Origin: Mesocentrotus franciscanus
Taxonomy: Eukaryota > Echinodermata > Echinoidea > Camarodonta > Strongylocentrotidae
Length of the DNA: 64,000 nt
Assembly (NCBI GenBank): GCA_037976565.1
Contig: CP137680.1
Span: 17,854,861-17,918,860 of the forward strand
Direction of reading: 5' to 3'
A model generated the notes under the pieces. The model was not told the origin of the DNA, did not search any database, and worked only from the letters and a program-made list of their open reading frames with translations. The position numbers were made by a program, and so were the translations under genes. Numbering within the stretch: the first letter of the stretch is position 1; each line of letters starts with the position of its first letter. This document shows, one piece after another, positions 50,701-61,159 of this stretch.

Positions 50701-53334
50701 ATCAAATAGGAGTAATTTAAAGATATCTGTACCTGGCTCACAATCTTTAATAAGGCTGTCAACTAAAATGTGTTGGGTTTCACTTTCCTTTAACAGATCA
50801 GACCACAGGTGACATCATATATAAAGAACCAATCAAAAACATTAAAAATGGTACAGTACTACATCATGCAAGGACCCGGGAGAAGGAAGAACAAATAGGC
50901 AGTATGGAAGGGTGACCATGAAACACTAAAGAAAACTAAATGATAAAACCATGTGAGTCAACAGGGAATGGAAATGGAATGGAAGAAAGTAGGCATGGCA
51001 ATGACAATTGGAGTGGTGTGTGAAGGTGGAGAGGGGAATGGAGGTCATGAAACTGAAATGTAAATGAGATGTAAATGAGATGTAAAGGGCATGTAAATCA
51101 TAAGAGTATGGAAAGCTAAATGTGAAACCACAAATAAAAAGCAAGGAATGTATACTACGAAATAGAACCGTTAAACTAACCTCCAGGTTGAACGTCTTTC
51201 TGATTCACACCCTTTCTTGTCTCTCTCTGTACTTGTTCTGTAAAAAAAAAAATAGGAGAGGAACAATAATACAGCTAAGTGCACTTTGTAGGGCTTGAGA
51301 TACAGATTACTTCTCTTTGAAGATAAGTTGAGTTCTGGGGGGTGTTTCACAAAGATCCTAAGTCGAATTTAACGCTAAGTTGGACTTAAAAGTTATGGAG
51401 AGCCATTTGTAGCCTTCAAATAAAATATATTCAAAAGCTAAAATTCAAGTATTTTAGAATGTTCATAAATTCCACATCAAGAACATGAAATCTCCTTGAT
51501 AATAGAAAATATGAATGATTTGAGTCAACATTTTATGCCTTTAAAAAAAAACTTTTACAAAATATTTTCAAAGATGCTAACGGCTTTCCATAATTTTTAA
51601 GTCCAACTTAGAGATAAGTTCAACTTAGGATCTTTGTGAAACACCCCCCTGGTCATGCAATGGACCGGTTTACTAACATACTCAGATTTTATGCATACAT
51701 TTTTAAACAAAGGTTGTTCTTGACAACCTGAAAGCTAGCCAGAGGCTTACCCGACATAGCAGCAAGTAATGTATGCACTATGCAGACTGGATTCCAAGTA
51801 TTGTAGTTCATTCATTAATAAAGGGTTAATGGAATAACTCGTCACTAGGTCCCCAGGAAAGAAACATCCATTAATTTTGATATGTTAGTAAACCGGTCTA
51901 TTGCACTGTAAAAGAAACTGAGTGGAAGTGAGTGGGTAAGGGTGATCATGTAGCAGATAAGTATTGGTGTATACTGTGAGGTTTTGAAATCATCAAATTG
52001 ATGAGAAATTGGGCCAGTCTTGCTAAAATGTCACATGCACTGTACAAAGAAAAGTGTATAGTATGGGACTAAACAAACATGAAAGTGCGGTCTCCGACCA
52101 TTAGCTGTTACTTGTCATATTTTTTAAATACAAGTGCATTTGAAGGGCCATGAGGGGACTCTTTCCTATGTACTCTTTCACATGAACATTAAAAGCTCAC
52201 AAATTACTTTTCAGTTTTCAGCTATACCAGAACTCAACCTTCTCTTTAAGATTATACAAGTCATGATAGTATTTGGATTTTGGACTATTTAAAACAGCAC
52301 CAACAACAAAAGTTTCCTTTTCCAAACCTATTGTCCTAATGGCGGATCCTGAAAATTGAGAGGTCAGAATGAGTCGGAAGAGCTGAGGTATTTTTTTCCA
52401 GTTAATCGTGACTGTACCAGGGACCAAAGATGGCCTGGTAGTAGCCTAGAGTCGCTGCCCGGCAAGCAGTAGATGGCAGGTTCAATTCCTGCTTGTTCCA
52501 ATATTTTTTCCGACTTGTTTTCAATTACAAGATCAAGAATGCGATCTTTATATACTGGGTGCAAGCCAAAAACTTCTTTTCAACCAAAAGTTTCCTTTTT
52601 GAAACATTACTCATTTCTGCCGGCACGACATAATACATAAAGACGTCAAATTCATTTCCTGACAAATATCACTTTGCTCGGGAAAAGAAAAGTAACACAT
52701 TCAAGTAGGCCCACTGAGGCTGTCTACATGAAGACAACCCTGCTGTCAAAAGTAAAAGCACAAGTATCTAAATACATATATAACAAAAAGGCAAGTGAGA
52801 TAAGGTATAACTTGATTCTGGTCACTCATTTGAAATCATTTCCCTTTTCCTTTCTGAATTCCATATTTAAATCGTCTGAGATATTTAGATTAGCCATCAA
52901 GGGCATTGATGTAAATGGCTAGTCCATACAAAAAATAAAAGCCAAAAAATTTATACTTACTAACACATTCAAGTAGGCCTACTGAGGCTGTCTACATGAA
53001 GACAACCCTGCTGTCAAAAGTAAAAGCACAAGTATCTAAATACATATATAACAAAAAGGCAAGTGAGATAAGGTATAACTTGATTCTGGTCACTCATTTG
53101 AAATCATTTCCCTTTTCCTTTCTGAATTCCATATTTAAATCGTCTGAGATATTTAGATTAGCCATCAAGGGCATTGATGTAAATGGCTAGTCCATACAAA
53201 AAATAAAAGCCAAAAAATTTATACTTACTCCACGAGGATGAGTTCATCATTGGTGAGATGACGATAGGGTAAAGAGCGAGGCCTATACATCCCACAAACC
53301 CAGCTATTATGAGGGAGTTTCTTCCTCGAAGCAT
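38773..53334 (-). CDS. SMIM20: SMIM20 / MITRAC7 (phoenixin precursor), three exons, 70 aa
   Basis: Exon 1 is 53229-53334 (35 codons plus A, donor A|GTAAGT), exon 2 is 51181-51237 (acceptor TACAG, donor G|GTTAGT) and exon 3 is 38773-38822 (acceptor TACAG, stop TGA); 213 nt. A basic start MLRGRN precedes one membrane helix (SLIIAGFVGCIGLALYPIVI). A polar segment KQVQRETRKGVNQK and then DVQPGGMRVWSDPF follow. Human SMIM20 has DVQPPGLKVWSDPF at the same place, the sequence of phoenixin-14. The family protein sits in the mitochondrial inner membrane and helps assemble cytochrome oxidase by holding newly made COX1. After the SDPF the human protein has Gly-Arg-Lys, the amidation and cleavage signal; here it is KPRADSK, with no Gly. 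Intron 2 is 12.4 kb and splits the peptide sequence. An in-frame GTG lies four codons upstream, but the chosen Met aligns with the family start. Confidence 0.9.
38823..42032. other. SMIM20 intron 2, left part
   Basis: Apart from the minisatellite at 39463-39702 I see only AT-rich, purine-rich sequence without splice-supported frames. Direct reiterations of (A)ATCAATGATTCTT-like phrases occur between about 40380 and 40990. Confidence 0.4.
39463..39702. repeat. Minisatellite with 30-bp unit and telomere-like phrase
   Basis: About eight units of TTGTTTGGTCCAGGGTTAAG plus GTTAGGTATA, with one or two units altered in length. The start contains GGGTTAGGGTTAGG. The 30-bp unit keeps frame, so the - strand shows a false repeat protein with NLNPGPNNIP units. 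Confidence 0.9.
42033..42317 (-). CDS. Unrecognised candidate terminal exon, about 94 codons
   Basis: On the - strand a good acceptor (CCTACAG, AG at 42319-42318) opens a frame that runs to TAA at 42033-42035. The frame begins ASQEGIGVPLEEILEDVLQ, continues through CPWGRSTFIGYSQHARVR, and ends with six Ala and KRKNGDELFY. Its composition is more protein-like and more GC-rich than its surroundings. The Ala run is the (CAG)n tract at 42073-42092 read backward. I do not recognise the protein and found no upstream exon. It lies within SMIM20 intron 2 on the same strand. It could be the last exon of a nested gene, an alternative SMIM20 end (after SMIM20 exon 2 it would read another frame and stop after 14 codons), or chance. 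Confidence 0.35.
   Translation of the reverse strand, partial: ASQEGIGVPLEEILEDVLQACQANMACPWGRSTFIGYSQHARVRAGNPLGEREGLPKDDGIDPSLSDLLLIPLADAAAAAAVGGKRKNGDELFY
43590..43920. repeat. (GA)n and GGGA-rich microsatellite, about 330 bp
   Basis: A pure GA run at 43590-43639 passes into GAGAGGGGGA-type sequence. It gives false Arg/Glu-rich and Ser/Leu-rich frames on the two strands. Confidence 0.95.
45330..46110. mobile_element. TTAA-flanked element, about 780 bp, with internal duplication
   Basis: The left end AGGAAACCTCGCCCCAAGAA pairs with the right end, inverted as AGGAAACCTCACCCCAAAGA. TTAA is at 45326-45329 and 46111-46114. Inside, an 80-bp unit is repeated in tandem (45501-45580 and 45581-45655) with a few changes. 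No transposase seen. Confidence 0.75.
46115..46486. mobile_element. TTAA-flanked MITE, GACCAG family, copy 2
   Basis: Nearly identical to 27374-27786 over its length, with an internal deletion of about 35 bases near 46399 and small changes. Its left TTAA (46111-46114) is also the right TTAA of the preceding element. The right TTAA is at 46487-46490. Confidence 0.85.
47735..47760. repeat. (GA)n microsatellite
   Basis: Short GAGAGA run in SMIM20 intron 2. Confidence 0.85.
47928..48455. mobile_element. Inverted-repeat element with reiterated TGTGTGTGGACA motif
   Basis: The left end is CGTGTCCACACACAACA and the right end inverted is CGTGTCCACACACAAAACA. Four further inner copies of the same phrase lie near 48022, 48137, 48313 and 48366, all oriented like the right end. 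Between them, phrases such as GAATTTATACGATGATTCTT and GGATAGTTATAC recur. CpG content is high. No coding frame. Confidence 0.6.
49255..49326 (+). repeat. LINE-type 3' tail
   Basis: AATAAAATTTGAATTGAATT followed by further TTGAA units, the same tail type as near 8680 and 62640. Confidence 0.5.
51337..51649. mobile_element. GGGGGG-ended hairpin MITE, copy 2 (313 bp)
   Basis: Same family as 28008-28319, same orientation and length, about nine tenths identical by eye. The inverted terminal repeats read GGGGGGTGTTTCACAAAGAT and run on for about 70 bases. In SMIM20 intron 1. Confidence 0.85.
51663..51898. mobile_element. 236-bp MITE with perfect 18-bp inverted repeats
   Basis: GACCGGTTTACTAACATA at 51663-51680 and its exact inverse at 51881-51898. 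The flanks (GGTCATGCAATG on the left, TATTGCACTGTAAAAGAAAC on the right) look like two parts of an older GACCAG-family copy, suggesting insertion into that copy. Confidence 0.75.
51899..52245. mobile_element. Diverged third copy of the GACCAG-family MITE
   Basis: Shares with 46115-46486, in order, the phrases TGTAAAAGAAAC, GATCATGTAGCA, TAAGTATTGGTGTATACTG, GGGCCAGTCTTG and GTACAAAGAAAAGTGTATA, but with many changes. The ends are worn. Confidence 0.55.
52421..52499 (+). mobile_element. tRNA-like SINE head
   Basis: GGACCAAAGATGGCCTGGTA has an A-box form, and GCAGGTTCAATTCCTGC is a paired T-arm with B box. The ends GGACCAA and TTGTTCC partly pair like an acceptor stem. The anticodon arm does not fold well, so I call it a SINE or tRNA relic rather than a tRNA gene. 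Confidence 0.6.
52693..53228. repeat. 268-bp tandem duplication next to the SMIM20 exon 1 donor
   Basis: Copies at 52693-52960 and 52961-53228 are almost identical (one C/T change seen near the start). The duplicated block ends in TTATACTTACT, which on the - strand is the start of intron 1 including the GTAAGTATAA of the donor. The block therefore carries a second donor-like site at 52951-52960. Confidence 0.93.
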
Positions 53335-53436
53335 GATGACTATCACTTCTTGTACTTGGGTGAAGTTTAAAGTTTTCTTCTCAGTTGCTCTCTCACGGAC
53401 TGTCAGTGATGTCCTACTGTTATTATCTGAGAGGGA

Positions 53437-53437
53437 T

Positions 53438-53468
<31 letters not shown>
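53437..53468. repeat. (GA)n microsatellite
   Basis: GAGAGA run just upstream of SMIM20. Confidence 0.85.
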
Positions 53469-53469
<1 letters not shown>

Positions 53470-55379
53470 GTGATAGCATGATTTTTAACCTGCGAGTTTA
53501 AGGGGAAGGGGGCAGAAGAACTTCTCAACCGTATTAACTCTTTATGTTATTGAATTTGGAACACAATGTTTTAATTTAAAATCAAAAAGAAAATTTAAAA
53601 AATATATATTTTTCGCATTATCCATAATATTAACAGGCATAAGTCGAATAAAAAAAGACTGAGGCAAAGTATTACTAAAATCATTTTGGTTGTTCCTTTG
53701 TTTTGTTGAGAGGATAAAACAAAAGGTTTTCAATATGTGAATAGATAACCTCAAACTTCATTGTCTAGATGGTTTCACTTATCATACACGTTCATGTAGA
53801 TGCTACATAGTTCATTAAGCATCCCGCATGAATCACCATATTTCAGGTCTGCACTACCCACTGGACAGCACATTCTGAAACCAACAGATTAGATCAACGC
53901 TTTAATCAGAGATCAACGCTTTAATCACAAATCAAGATGGCCGACGACGACTAGTCTTTTACGAATTAAAAATCAAATTGGGAGCTGAATGAGCAAGCTA
54001 TCATTAGTAAAATTACACCTTTTTTTTAGTTTTTGCTATTTTTTACAATAACAAGGAGTGTAATGCAGCCAAAGTGGATATGATGAAGACTAAAGAGTGA
54101 ACAATACTTTTAGTTTTAGCATCTCATTCATCTCGGTCTGACCGAACAGAACCATTCTCTCCCCTCGACCCTCACTACCCCATACAATGAATTTCAGTCT
54201 CTGTATAGAGGTGGTAAGTGGAGCCAGATGTAGTCTCAGTGGAACAACCGTCGATATTAGAAACTGAAGCTTTCGGTTTAACCCTGTATATGAATCGCTG
54301 CTTTAAATGCTTAATCTTCACACAACGTTATTCATATTTTTATTATTCATTACATTCTCATTCATTGTTGTGATACTTTTGTATGTTAGTGGTACCAAGT
54401 TAGTGGTAATGCTATTTGCTGGTCCCAGTTATCCTTTCAATGTTAAAAATTCACATTTGATTGTTATATTGATGTACATTTTGTTTGGATAATAAACTTA
54501 AAAAAACATGATTATGCAAACAATACAATTTTTCTAACGTATGGGACTGTTAGAAAAAAGACTCGATTTTGTAAGCGCGTTTCTTGGTAAAATTCAAGTT
54601 GTTCACGGTATCAAAATAACACCAATCATCATTCATCATCGCAACCCTTTAGTGCTTTACACAAAACTTTAATTTACATTATGCAGTGTAAAAAAACAAA
54701 ACTATCATACCTTCGCAATCGACAACCTCAGTTCGACATTTGCAGATTGCATAATCACAATTCTGGTTTTGCCGTTTCCTTCTAGCGCCAGCTGCGTTCA
54801 TGAAGACCACAACTTGATTTGTTTGTTGTTGTTTTTTGGGGGTGGGGGAGCGTTTATGTTCATTAATATCCAAGAAGAATCTTCTTCTCTCTTTCTTATT
54901 GGATTGCGCTGCAGGGGCTGCGGAGCGTCATCCAAAGTGGGGGAGGGCCACAAAAAAGGGCACTTTCTGGAGAAAAAAGGGGCCCCTACAAAGGGAAACC
55001 TCAAAGTGAACATACACCATTTTTAGATATTGGTACATTGTTTATACCCCTACATCGTCATGATGGTGATTACACTACCAGGGATGACATTAATATTTGT
55101 TTCTCTCTTTAAGTGTGGTACAAGATACTGCTTAAGCAACACAGGTTGCAGCTGGGTGTGATGGTCTGAATATTAATTTTCGAGCGAGCGACCCAAAATT
55201 ATAAAATTTGTTAGGTCACAGTGCGAAAAATTACATCTTATACAGAAAACAAAAAACAAACCCTGATGAGTTTTAAGCACTATCTAATGAAGAAAGACTG
55301 AAAAGTTATTTTTTAAGTAACATAATTATAACAACTATAAATGCGAGCGAGCTCTAGGGAAAATTAAAGAAAAGTCGCT

Positions 55380-56560
55380 TTAAATTATAGGGGTGCATGT
55401 TATGGAGAAAGGACAAGTAGGCAATTATCAACAGGGAAAAGGAGCACGTGTCAAAGTAAAAAAGGCAGTTATCAGATGTGAAATGAAATGGGGCACTTCT
55501 TGTACCTGAACAGGGACAATCAACAGAGATGAAAAAGGCACTTGTAGGAATGGAAAGAAAATGGGCATCTTTTGAAGGAAAAGGGCACCTATCACATTTT
55601 AATAGGGGCATTTGTCAGATGTAAGAAGAGTCATATTGAAAAGGGGAAGGGGCTCATATAAAAAAGGAAAAGGGGCAATTATTCGAAGGAAATATGGTAT
55701 TTATTAGAAAAGGAAAAGGGGCACGTGTCAAAATAAAATGGGCACTTATCAGAGGTGAAAAGTGGCATTTAAGAGAAAGGGAAGGGGTTCTTAATCCAAA
55801 GGGAAAAGGGCACTTATCAGAAGGAAAAAGTGCACTTATCAAAAAGGAAAAGGGGCACGAGTCAAGGACAAAAATATCAGAGGTGAAAGGGGGAATTTCT
55901 CGCACCTGAAAAGAGGCACTCACCAGAGATGAACAGGGGCAGTTATGAGAATGGAAAAGGGGCGCTTATTATAAAGGGAAAAGGGCACCTGTCAGATTTT
56001 GAGAGTGTCAATTATTGGGGGGGGGGATGGAAAAGGGGCATTTATGAGAAGGAAAAGGGGCACTTTTTAGAAAGAAAAAGGGGCACGTATCAAAATAAAT
56101 GGGGCATTTATCAGAGGTGAACAGGGGCACTCATCGAAGAAGAACAGGAGTACTTATCAGAAAGGGAAGGGGGCAATTATTACAAAGGAAAAGCGGCACT
56201 TGTAAAAGTAAAACGTGTACCTGTCAGATTTGAATAGGGGCATTTATCAGAGGTGAAGGGGGTACTTCTCAGAGGTGGTAAGGAGTACTTCTCGTACCTG
56301 AAAAGGGGCACTTACCAGAGATGAAAAGGGCACTTATGAGAACGGAAAAGGGACAATTATTGCAAAGGAAAAGGGGCAGTTGTCGAAGAAAAAGAGGGAG
56401 TAATCAAATTTTAATACAGGCATTTCCCAGAGGTGAAAAGGGACATTTATGAGAAAGTGAAGGGGATCTTCTCTTGAAAAAATGGGAAGGGGTTCACTTA
56501 GCACAAGGAAAAGGGGAACTTGTCCTTTGTAAAAAGGGGCACTTTGGGATACCTGAAAAG
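55380..56560. repeat. Degenerate minisatellite of about 25-30 bp unit, 1.2 kb
   Basis: Dozens of imperfect units built on GAAAAGGGGCACTTATCAGA, with variants GGGGCAATTATT and GGGGCACGTGTCA. On the - strand this gives false frames rich in CPFPF and LISA phrases. Confidence 0.9.
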
Positions 56561-57853
56561 TGAGGGTACTGTGCCCCTACCCCCCCCCCCGGGAGCGCCA
56601 CCTCTGTTGCGCTGATACTTCCTGTGTCCCTCATCTATTTCGCTATTTGATTTCTCTACTTCATGATCATGCTCCATGGAGAATGCTGCATCCTAGAAAT
56701 GTGATTCTTGACGTAGACCTACAACAACTCATAAGATTTTTACCCTGATCACACACACACACACAAAAAAAAGATTTTTACCCTGATATCGAAAGCAGAC
56801 CACTGAGGTCGCTCAGTCGAAAAGCTTTCAAGTCTGACGACCCAGAACTATAGGCCTACTGCCTACAATAATTTCGTGTTAGCGTCAGTCGTATAATTTT
56901 CATCATTGTGAGATTGGAAATGCTTTGGCTCGTACAGGTACATTTAAATTCGGAAGTCGTTTGGCAAAATTAATGATCCTCGTAACTTTTGTTTCCTAAT
57001 TTGCAAAACTATAATTATGAAATTGACATTACTACGATTTTGTTAATGTTCGTCACTACCAGAGCGATCTTTGAACAAGTTCTGCTGTGAGGACGCATGT
57101 ATATGGGATGTCTTTATGGCATCCGCCTACGGACACATTTTTTTCCCTTCCGACGGGCCAATAAATCCCGCAGTTCCATGTCCATTAGGTTTTAGATAAG
57201 AGGATACTTGTTCGATTGAAATCACATCAGCCCAAAACCGAATCCTATCTATTCTGCACCGATGCGTCGAATTTATTCCCAAACGACAAGTCTTGTAAAG
57301 AATTCGTTACGAGGGAATTGTACTTTCCGTCAAAACAAAAAACAGGGAACTGTTTTTGTTATCGACGTGTAAATGTAGAAGCCGTCTGAAACGACGATGT
57401 TCGGAATTCGGCAAGCAGCCGCCAACGCCGTATCTTGCGGTTGTATTCGTTTTTATTTGAAAGTTCATCGATTTGTCCTCGTTTTGGTTGTGTCTTATAC
57501 TTATTTGTGTCTGCTTTCCTAAGACTGACATGTATGTCCTCATGTTATTTCACCTGGAAAAACAAAACAAAAGCAGACGTATGAAAAAGTAAAAACTACT
57601 AAAATAGATAATCAGGTAATGGTTTAAAATGTTGTGTCGGTACAACTGAGGCCATCGCTAGAGAGGGGAAGAGGAGGAGGGGGTGGGGGATCAGTAGTAA
57701 ATGATCGGCAGTTTTGACCCAACACCCCGATCCAATATTTTAACGACGCCGCTGCCTTGTCAGATAAAACTAGGTAGTGGCATAGCGTCAGTCAGGTCTT
57801 GGGGGGGGGGTTAATTAATCACATAAATGAGAGGGAGTGTAACGATCACTTAA

Positions 57854-58623
57854 AGGCCAAGTCCACTCCAAAAATAACTTACTTTCAATAAAAGCAGAAA
57901 AATCAGACAAACCAATCAAAAAAAGTTTGAGCAAAATCGGATAACTAATAAGAAAGTTATGAATTTTTGAAAAAGTATGTAAAACTATGGAACAATGAGA
58001 ATCACAACACAAATTGCCAAGATGGTTATCAGTTTGTGACGTCATGTCCTCACAACTTATCAATTGCTTTTTATAGTTTAATCCCATTAATTTCCCTTTT
58101 TGTCCTTCAAAACTTGATTTCCCCATGCCTTTGCCCAGGTTATATGATTCGTATCATATTGCGTGCATGACATTTCCTAAAACTTTTATGAATTTTGAAG
58201 AATTTATACTATTTTCTGAATATTGTATTTCATAATTATTGATTTTTATATAAATAGTTTATCAAAATTCAATTTTTCATGATTAAACTGGACAAAAATT
58301 ACTGTTTATTTGTGCATCCACACAAAAACATATTACTAACAATCTAACTTGGATGCTGGTGTGAAGAAATAAGATTCTTAGGGTGAAAATAGGAAATTTA
58401 TATTATCAATATAAAGAAAATAATTAGTGGATAGTGAGGACCATACGTCACAGACTCATGAGTGAGTTGCCAATTTGTGTAGTGATTTTCAAAGTTTTTC
58501 ATGTCATTAAAAATTCATAACTTTCTTTTTAGTTATCCGATTTTGCTCAAACTTTTTTTGATTGGTTTGTCTGATTTTTCTGGTTCTATTGAAAGTAAGT
58601 TATTTTTGGAGTGGACTTGGGCT
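57854..58623. mobile_element. TTAA-flanked MITE with inverted repeats of about 120 bp
   Basis: The left end AGGCCAAGTCCACTCCAAAA and the right end inverted, AGCCCAAGTCCACTCCAAAA, stay paired through AAAGTTATGAATTTTT. TTAA is at 57850-57853 and 58624-58627. Interior non-coding. Related by its ends to 34258-34564. Confidence 0.85.
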
Positions 58624-59224
58624 TTAAGACTTTTTTGTTGTTAAAATCATTATTGAGTTACAATGGTTCACACCTTTGACCCCAAAACGTTGTTAAATCG
58701 GCTCAAACACGAGTCATATGAAGGGGTATACTGTCCCACCCCCTGTACCATTCTCTAGCGACGAACCGGATACAAGTCGTGACCTACTTACATTAAGTGT
58801 TTTACTGTCAGCGAGAGAGGGAATGATCCCGAGAAGGCAAAACGATTGACATACTGTTCCGAAACGCTACCCCCTAAACCATAGTATTGTCGCCTCTGTA
58901 GGAGAAGTCTATCAGTATTCGAGACTTCCATGACCGCAACTGGGGCACTAATGCTCTAATGGGACATAACATGGGGCCTCTAATCACGTTAGGTGAGGAA
59001 ACGAAAGAAACTTCATGTACTTAGATAAACGGGACTGTGATTGTTGTGAGGGAAGGACTGAGGGGGTATATTCTTCTGATGAAAAAGAGTGAAATGGTCG
59101 AAAATTGTTTCTATCTGAAGAAACGTACTCGTGAGCGGCGGGGAAGGGGATCGAAGGACAGTGGGGTTCGGAGTGGCACAGGATGCATAATGCTCCCAAA
59201 TAAATGGCAATTAAAAAAAACGAT

Positions 59225-59262
59225 GATAGAAGAGTTTGAGTTTGAGTTTGAAGTTTTATTAT
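59225..59262 (-). repeat. Simple (TTTGAG)n with LINE-like tail
   Basis: GAGTTTGAGTTTGAGTTTG followed by a TTTTATTATC stretch; on the - strand it reads as an A-rich tail with reiterated CAAACT. Confidence 0.45.
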
Positions 59263-59454
59263 CAAAACAAAAAGTACATCAATAAAACAATCAAATGTAA
59301 ATGTTTAACATTGAAAGGATAAATGGGACCAGAAAATAGCATTAAATGCTAATCGTGTCTGGTAAGAGAAAGAGAGAGATGGGGAGAGGAGGAAACGGAA
59401 CACACATGCACGCGCATACACACATACTAAGAAACAAACAACAACAACAATAAC

Positions 59455-59518
59455 CAGGTCTGACAACAACAACAACAACAAAACAACAACAACAACAACT
59501 ACTACTATTACTACTATA

Positions 59519-59577
<59 letters not shown>

Positions 59578-59684
59578 TTACTATCAACTATCAATTATAT
59601 CAATTACTATCAACAACTACTACTATTACTATCAACTATCAATTATATCAATTACTATCAACAACTACTACTATTACTACTATA

Positions 59685-59740
<56 letters not shown>

Positions 59741-59759
59741 TTACTACTACTACTACTAT

Positions 59760-59812
<53 letters not shown>
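59455..59812. repeat. (ACA)n then (TAC)n microsatellite, with a 100-bp-scale duplication
   Basis: A CAA/ACA run at 59463-59497 passes into a TAC array to 59812. The phrase ACTATCAACTATCAATTATA occurs twice (near 59580 and 59630), so a block has duplicated within the array. False poly-Val frames arise on the - strand. Confidence 0.95.
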
Positions 59813-59813
<1 letters not shown>

Positions 59814-61159
59814 GATCCTCTCCGTCACAGTCTCCTCCACCTCCCACGTGTTAACAAGTGCCCCTTCATTGTCTGGATGTGACATCACAGCAAGCTTTTG
59901 AGTTGTGTATTGTCTAAATTAGCATAATATCTTCCTTCAAAATATGAAAGGCAATCAACAGTTCACAAACAAAACAATATCGCAAATAAAATATGGCAAT
60001 GTTTGGTACATGATTGTATTATGCTTTAACACGAACCGAACAAGTTAACTGAACAAAATAATGGTAATCTGGATGGGCTGCGTAAGAAGACGTGGGTGCA
60101 TGACGGAAGACCTGCCGCTGGATCTAATAAATCATCAAATCATATTCTGCAAAGGCACACAAAAAAGATACCTCGTTTTGTTAAATTCGAGTTTATATCG
60201 AGCTTAAACCCAATGTTAAGTTTTAGATCTGGAGAGAATATAAAACATTATCCTGATTGTGATGTCTGTATTAATAACAAGATATCTGCTCTGCCTACAG
60301 GAGCCACTTTATTTAAAATATCGATTATCTTTATGCAGATTGAGTAGGTCAACACCTTCTCTTCGCTAAAATCCCCAGAGGAGGCAAGCAAAACGGGTTA
60401 CGCACCCCTAAAGAGCCCCACCTGACAGACAATGTGTAAAGATAGACATCCCTAGGACCATAAACCTCTAATCATGATTATGGCTGGGGGGCAAACAATG
60501 CACCTGTCTTTCATTCGCAGCCTCATCATTACACCTCATCCACAAACCATAGTCTATAATCAGCAATACTCGGTTTTGAGAACGTTATACGAGGAGCATA
60601 AAGGATGGAATTGGGGGCTCGTCTTTCTCACCGGTTTTCATCTTCTCATTAGAGAACTTTTTAAGAACTTTTAGCTGATATACCCTCCATAAATCATTAC
60701 AGCATTGATTATGCACTGAACGATTCAATGTGGTTCACAATTCCTATTTTATCCACTTAGTAAGATGGGTGACACCCCCCCCCCGTTTCCAATACCCACC
60801 CAATAGCTAGAGTAGCCAAGCTACGCCGCCGCTTTTGATAGAGACTGGCGATCAAAATTTGGACGTTCAATCGACGAAAGTGGGTCAAAACTTTTGATTT
60901 ATTGACGTCTATGTGATAAATTCAGTTAAGGCGTTCATGTCACGTCAAAATGAGAATGTAGTGGAGTAATTTCATAGATCCGCCTTCTCAAATGTACCCG
61001 CTTTTTATTTTTATTTTTTTAATCACTGGAGCTGAATACTTTATCGAATAGCATTTCTTGAAAAAGAAAAGAATAAGCCTTTATCACTGTAAAGAGAGGC
61101 AAGTATCGATGTATCATTGGGGAGTAATGGAGCGTCATATTCATCGACTTAGCAGGGAT

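Larger units (their letters stand above)
42318..51180. other. SMIM20 intron 2, right part
   Basis: No further exon I can support. Contents include the GA-rich tract, two adjoining TTAA elements, the GTGTCCACACACAA element and a LINE tail, each listed. A (CAACAA)n-type patch lies at 50103-50180. Confidence 0.4.

Noticed and set aside
52674..53190. Two copies of a 64-residue frame starting MKTTLLSKVKAQ
   Set aside because: They repeat only because the DNA is tandemly duplicated; the segment is intron 1 of SMIM20 on the other strand.
57307..57543. 79-codon - strand frame in a CpG-rich patch, preceded by a CAG
   Set aside because: No recognised domain, no second exon and no clear donor; left as unique sequence of unknown role.
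59342..59888. Poly-Val frames
   Set aside because: Translation of the (TAC)n microsatellite.
60096..60347. 83-codon frame MHDGRPAAGSNKSS...
   Set aside because: No family recognised and no splice context; composition does not separate it from chance.
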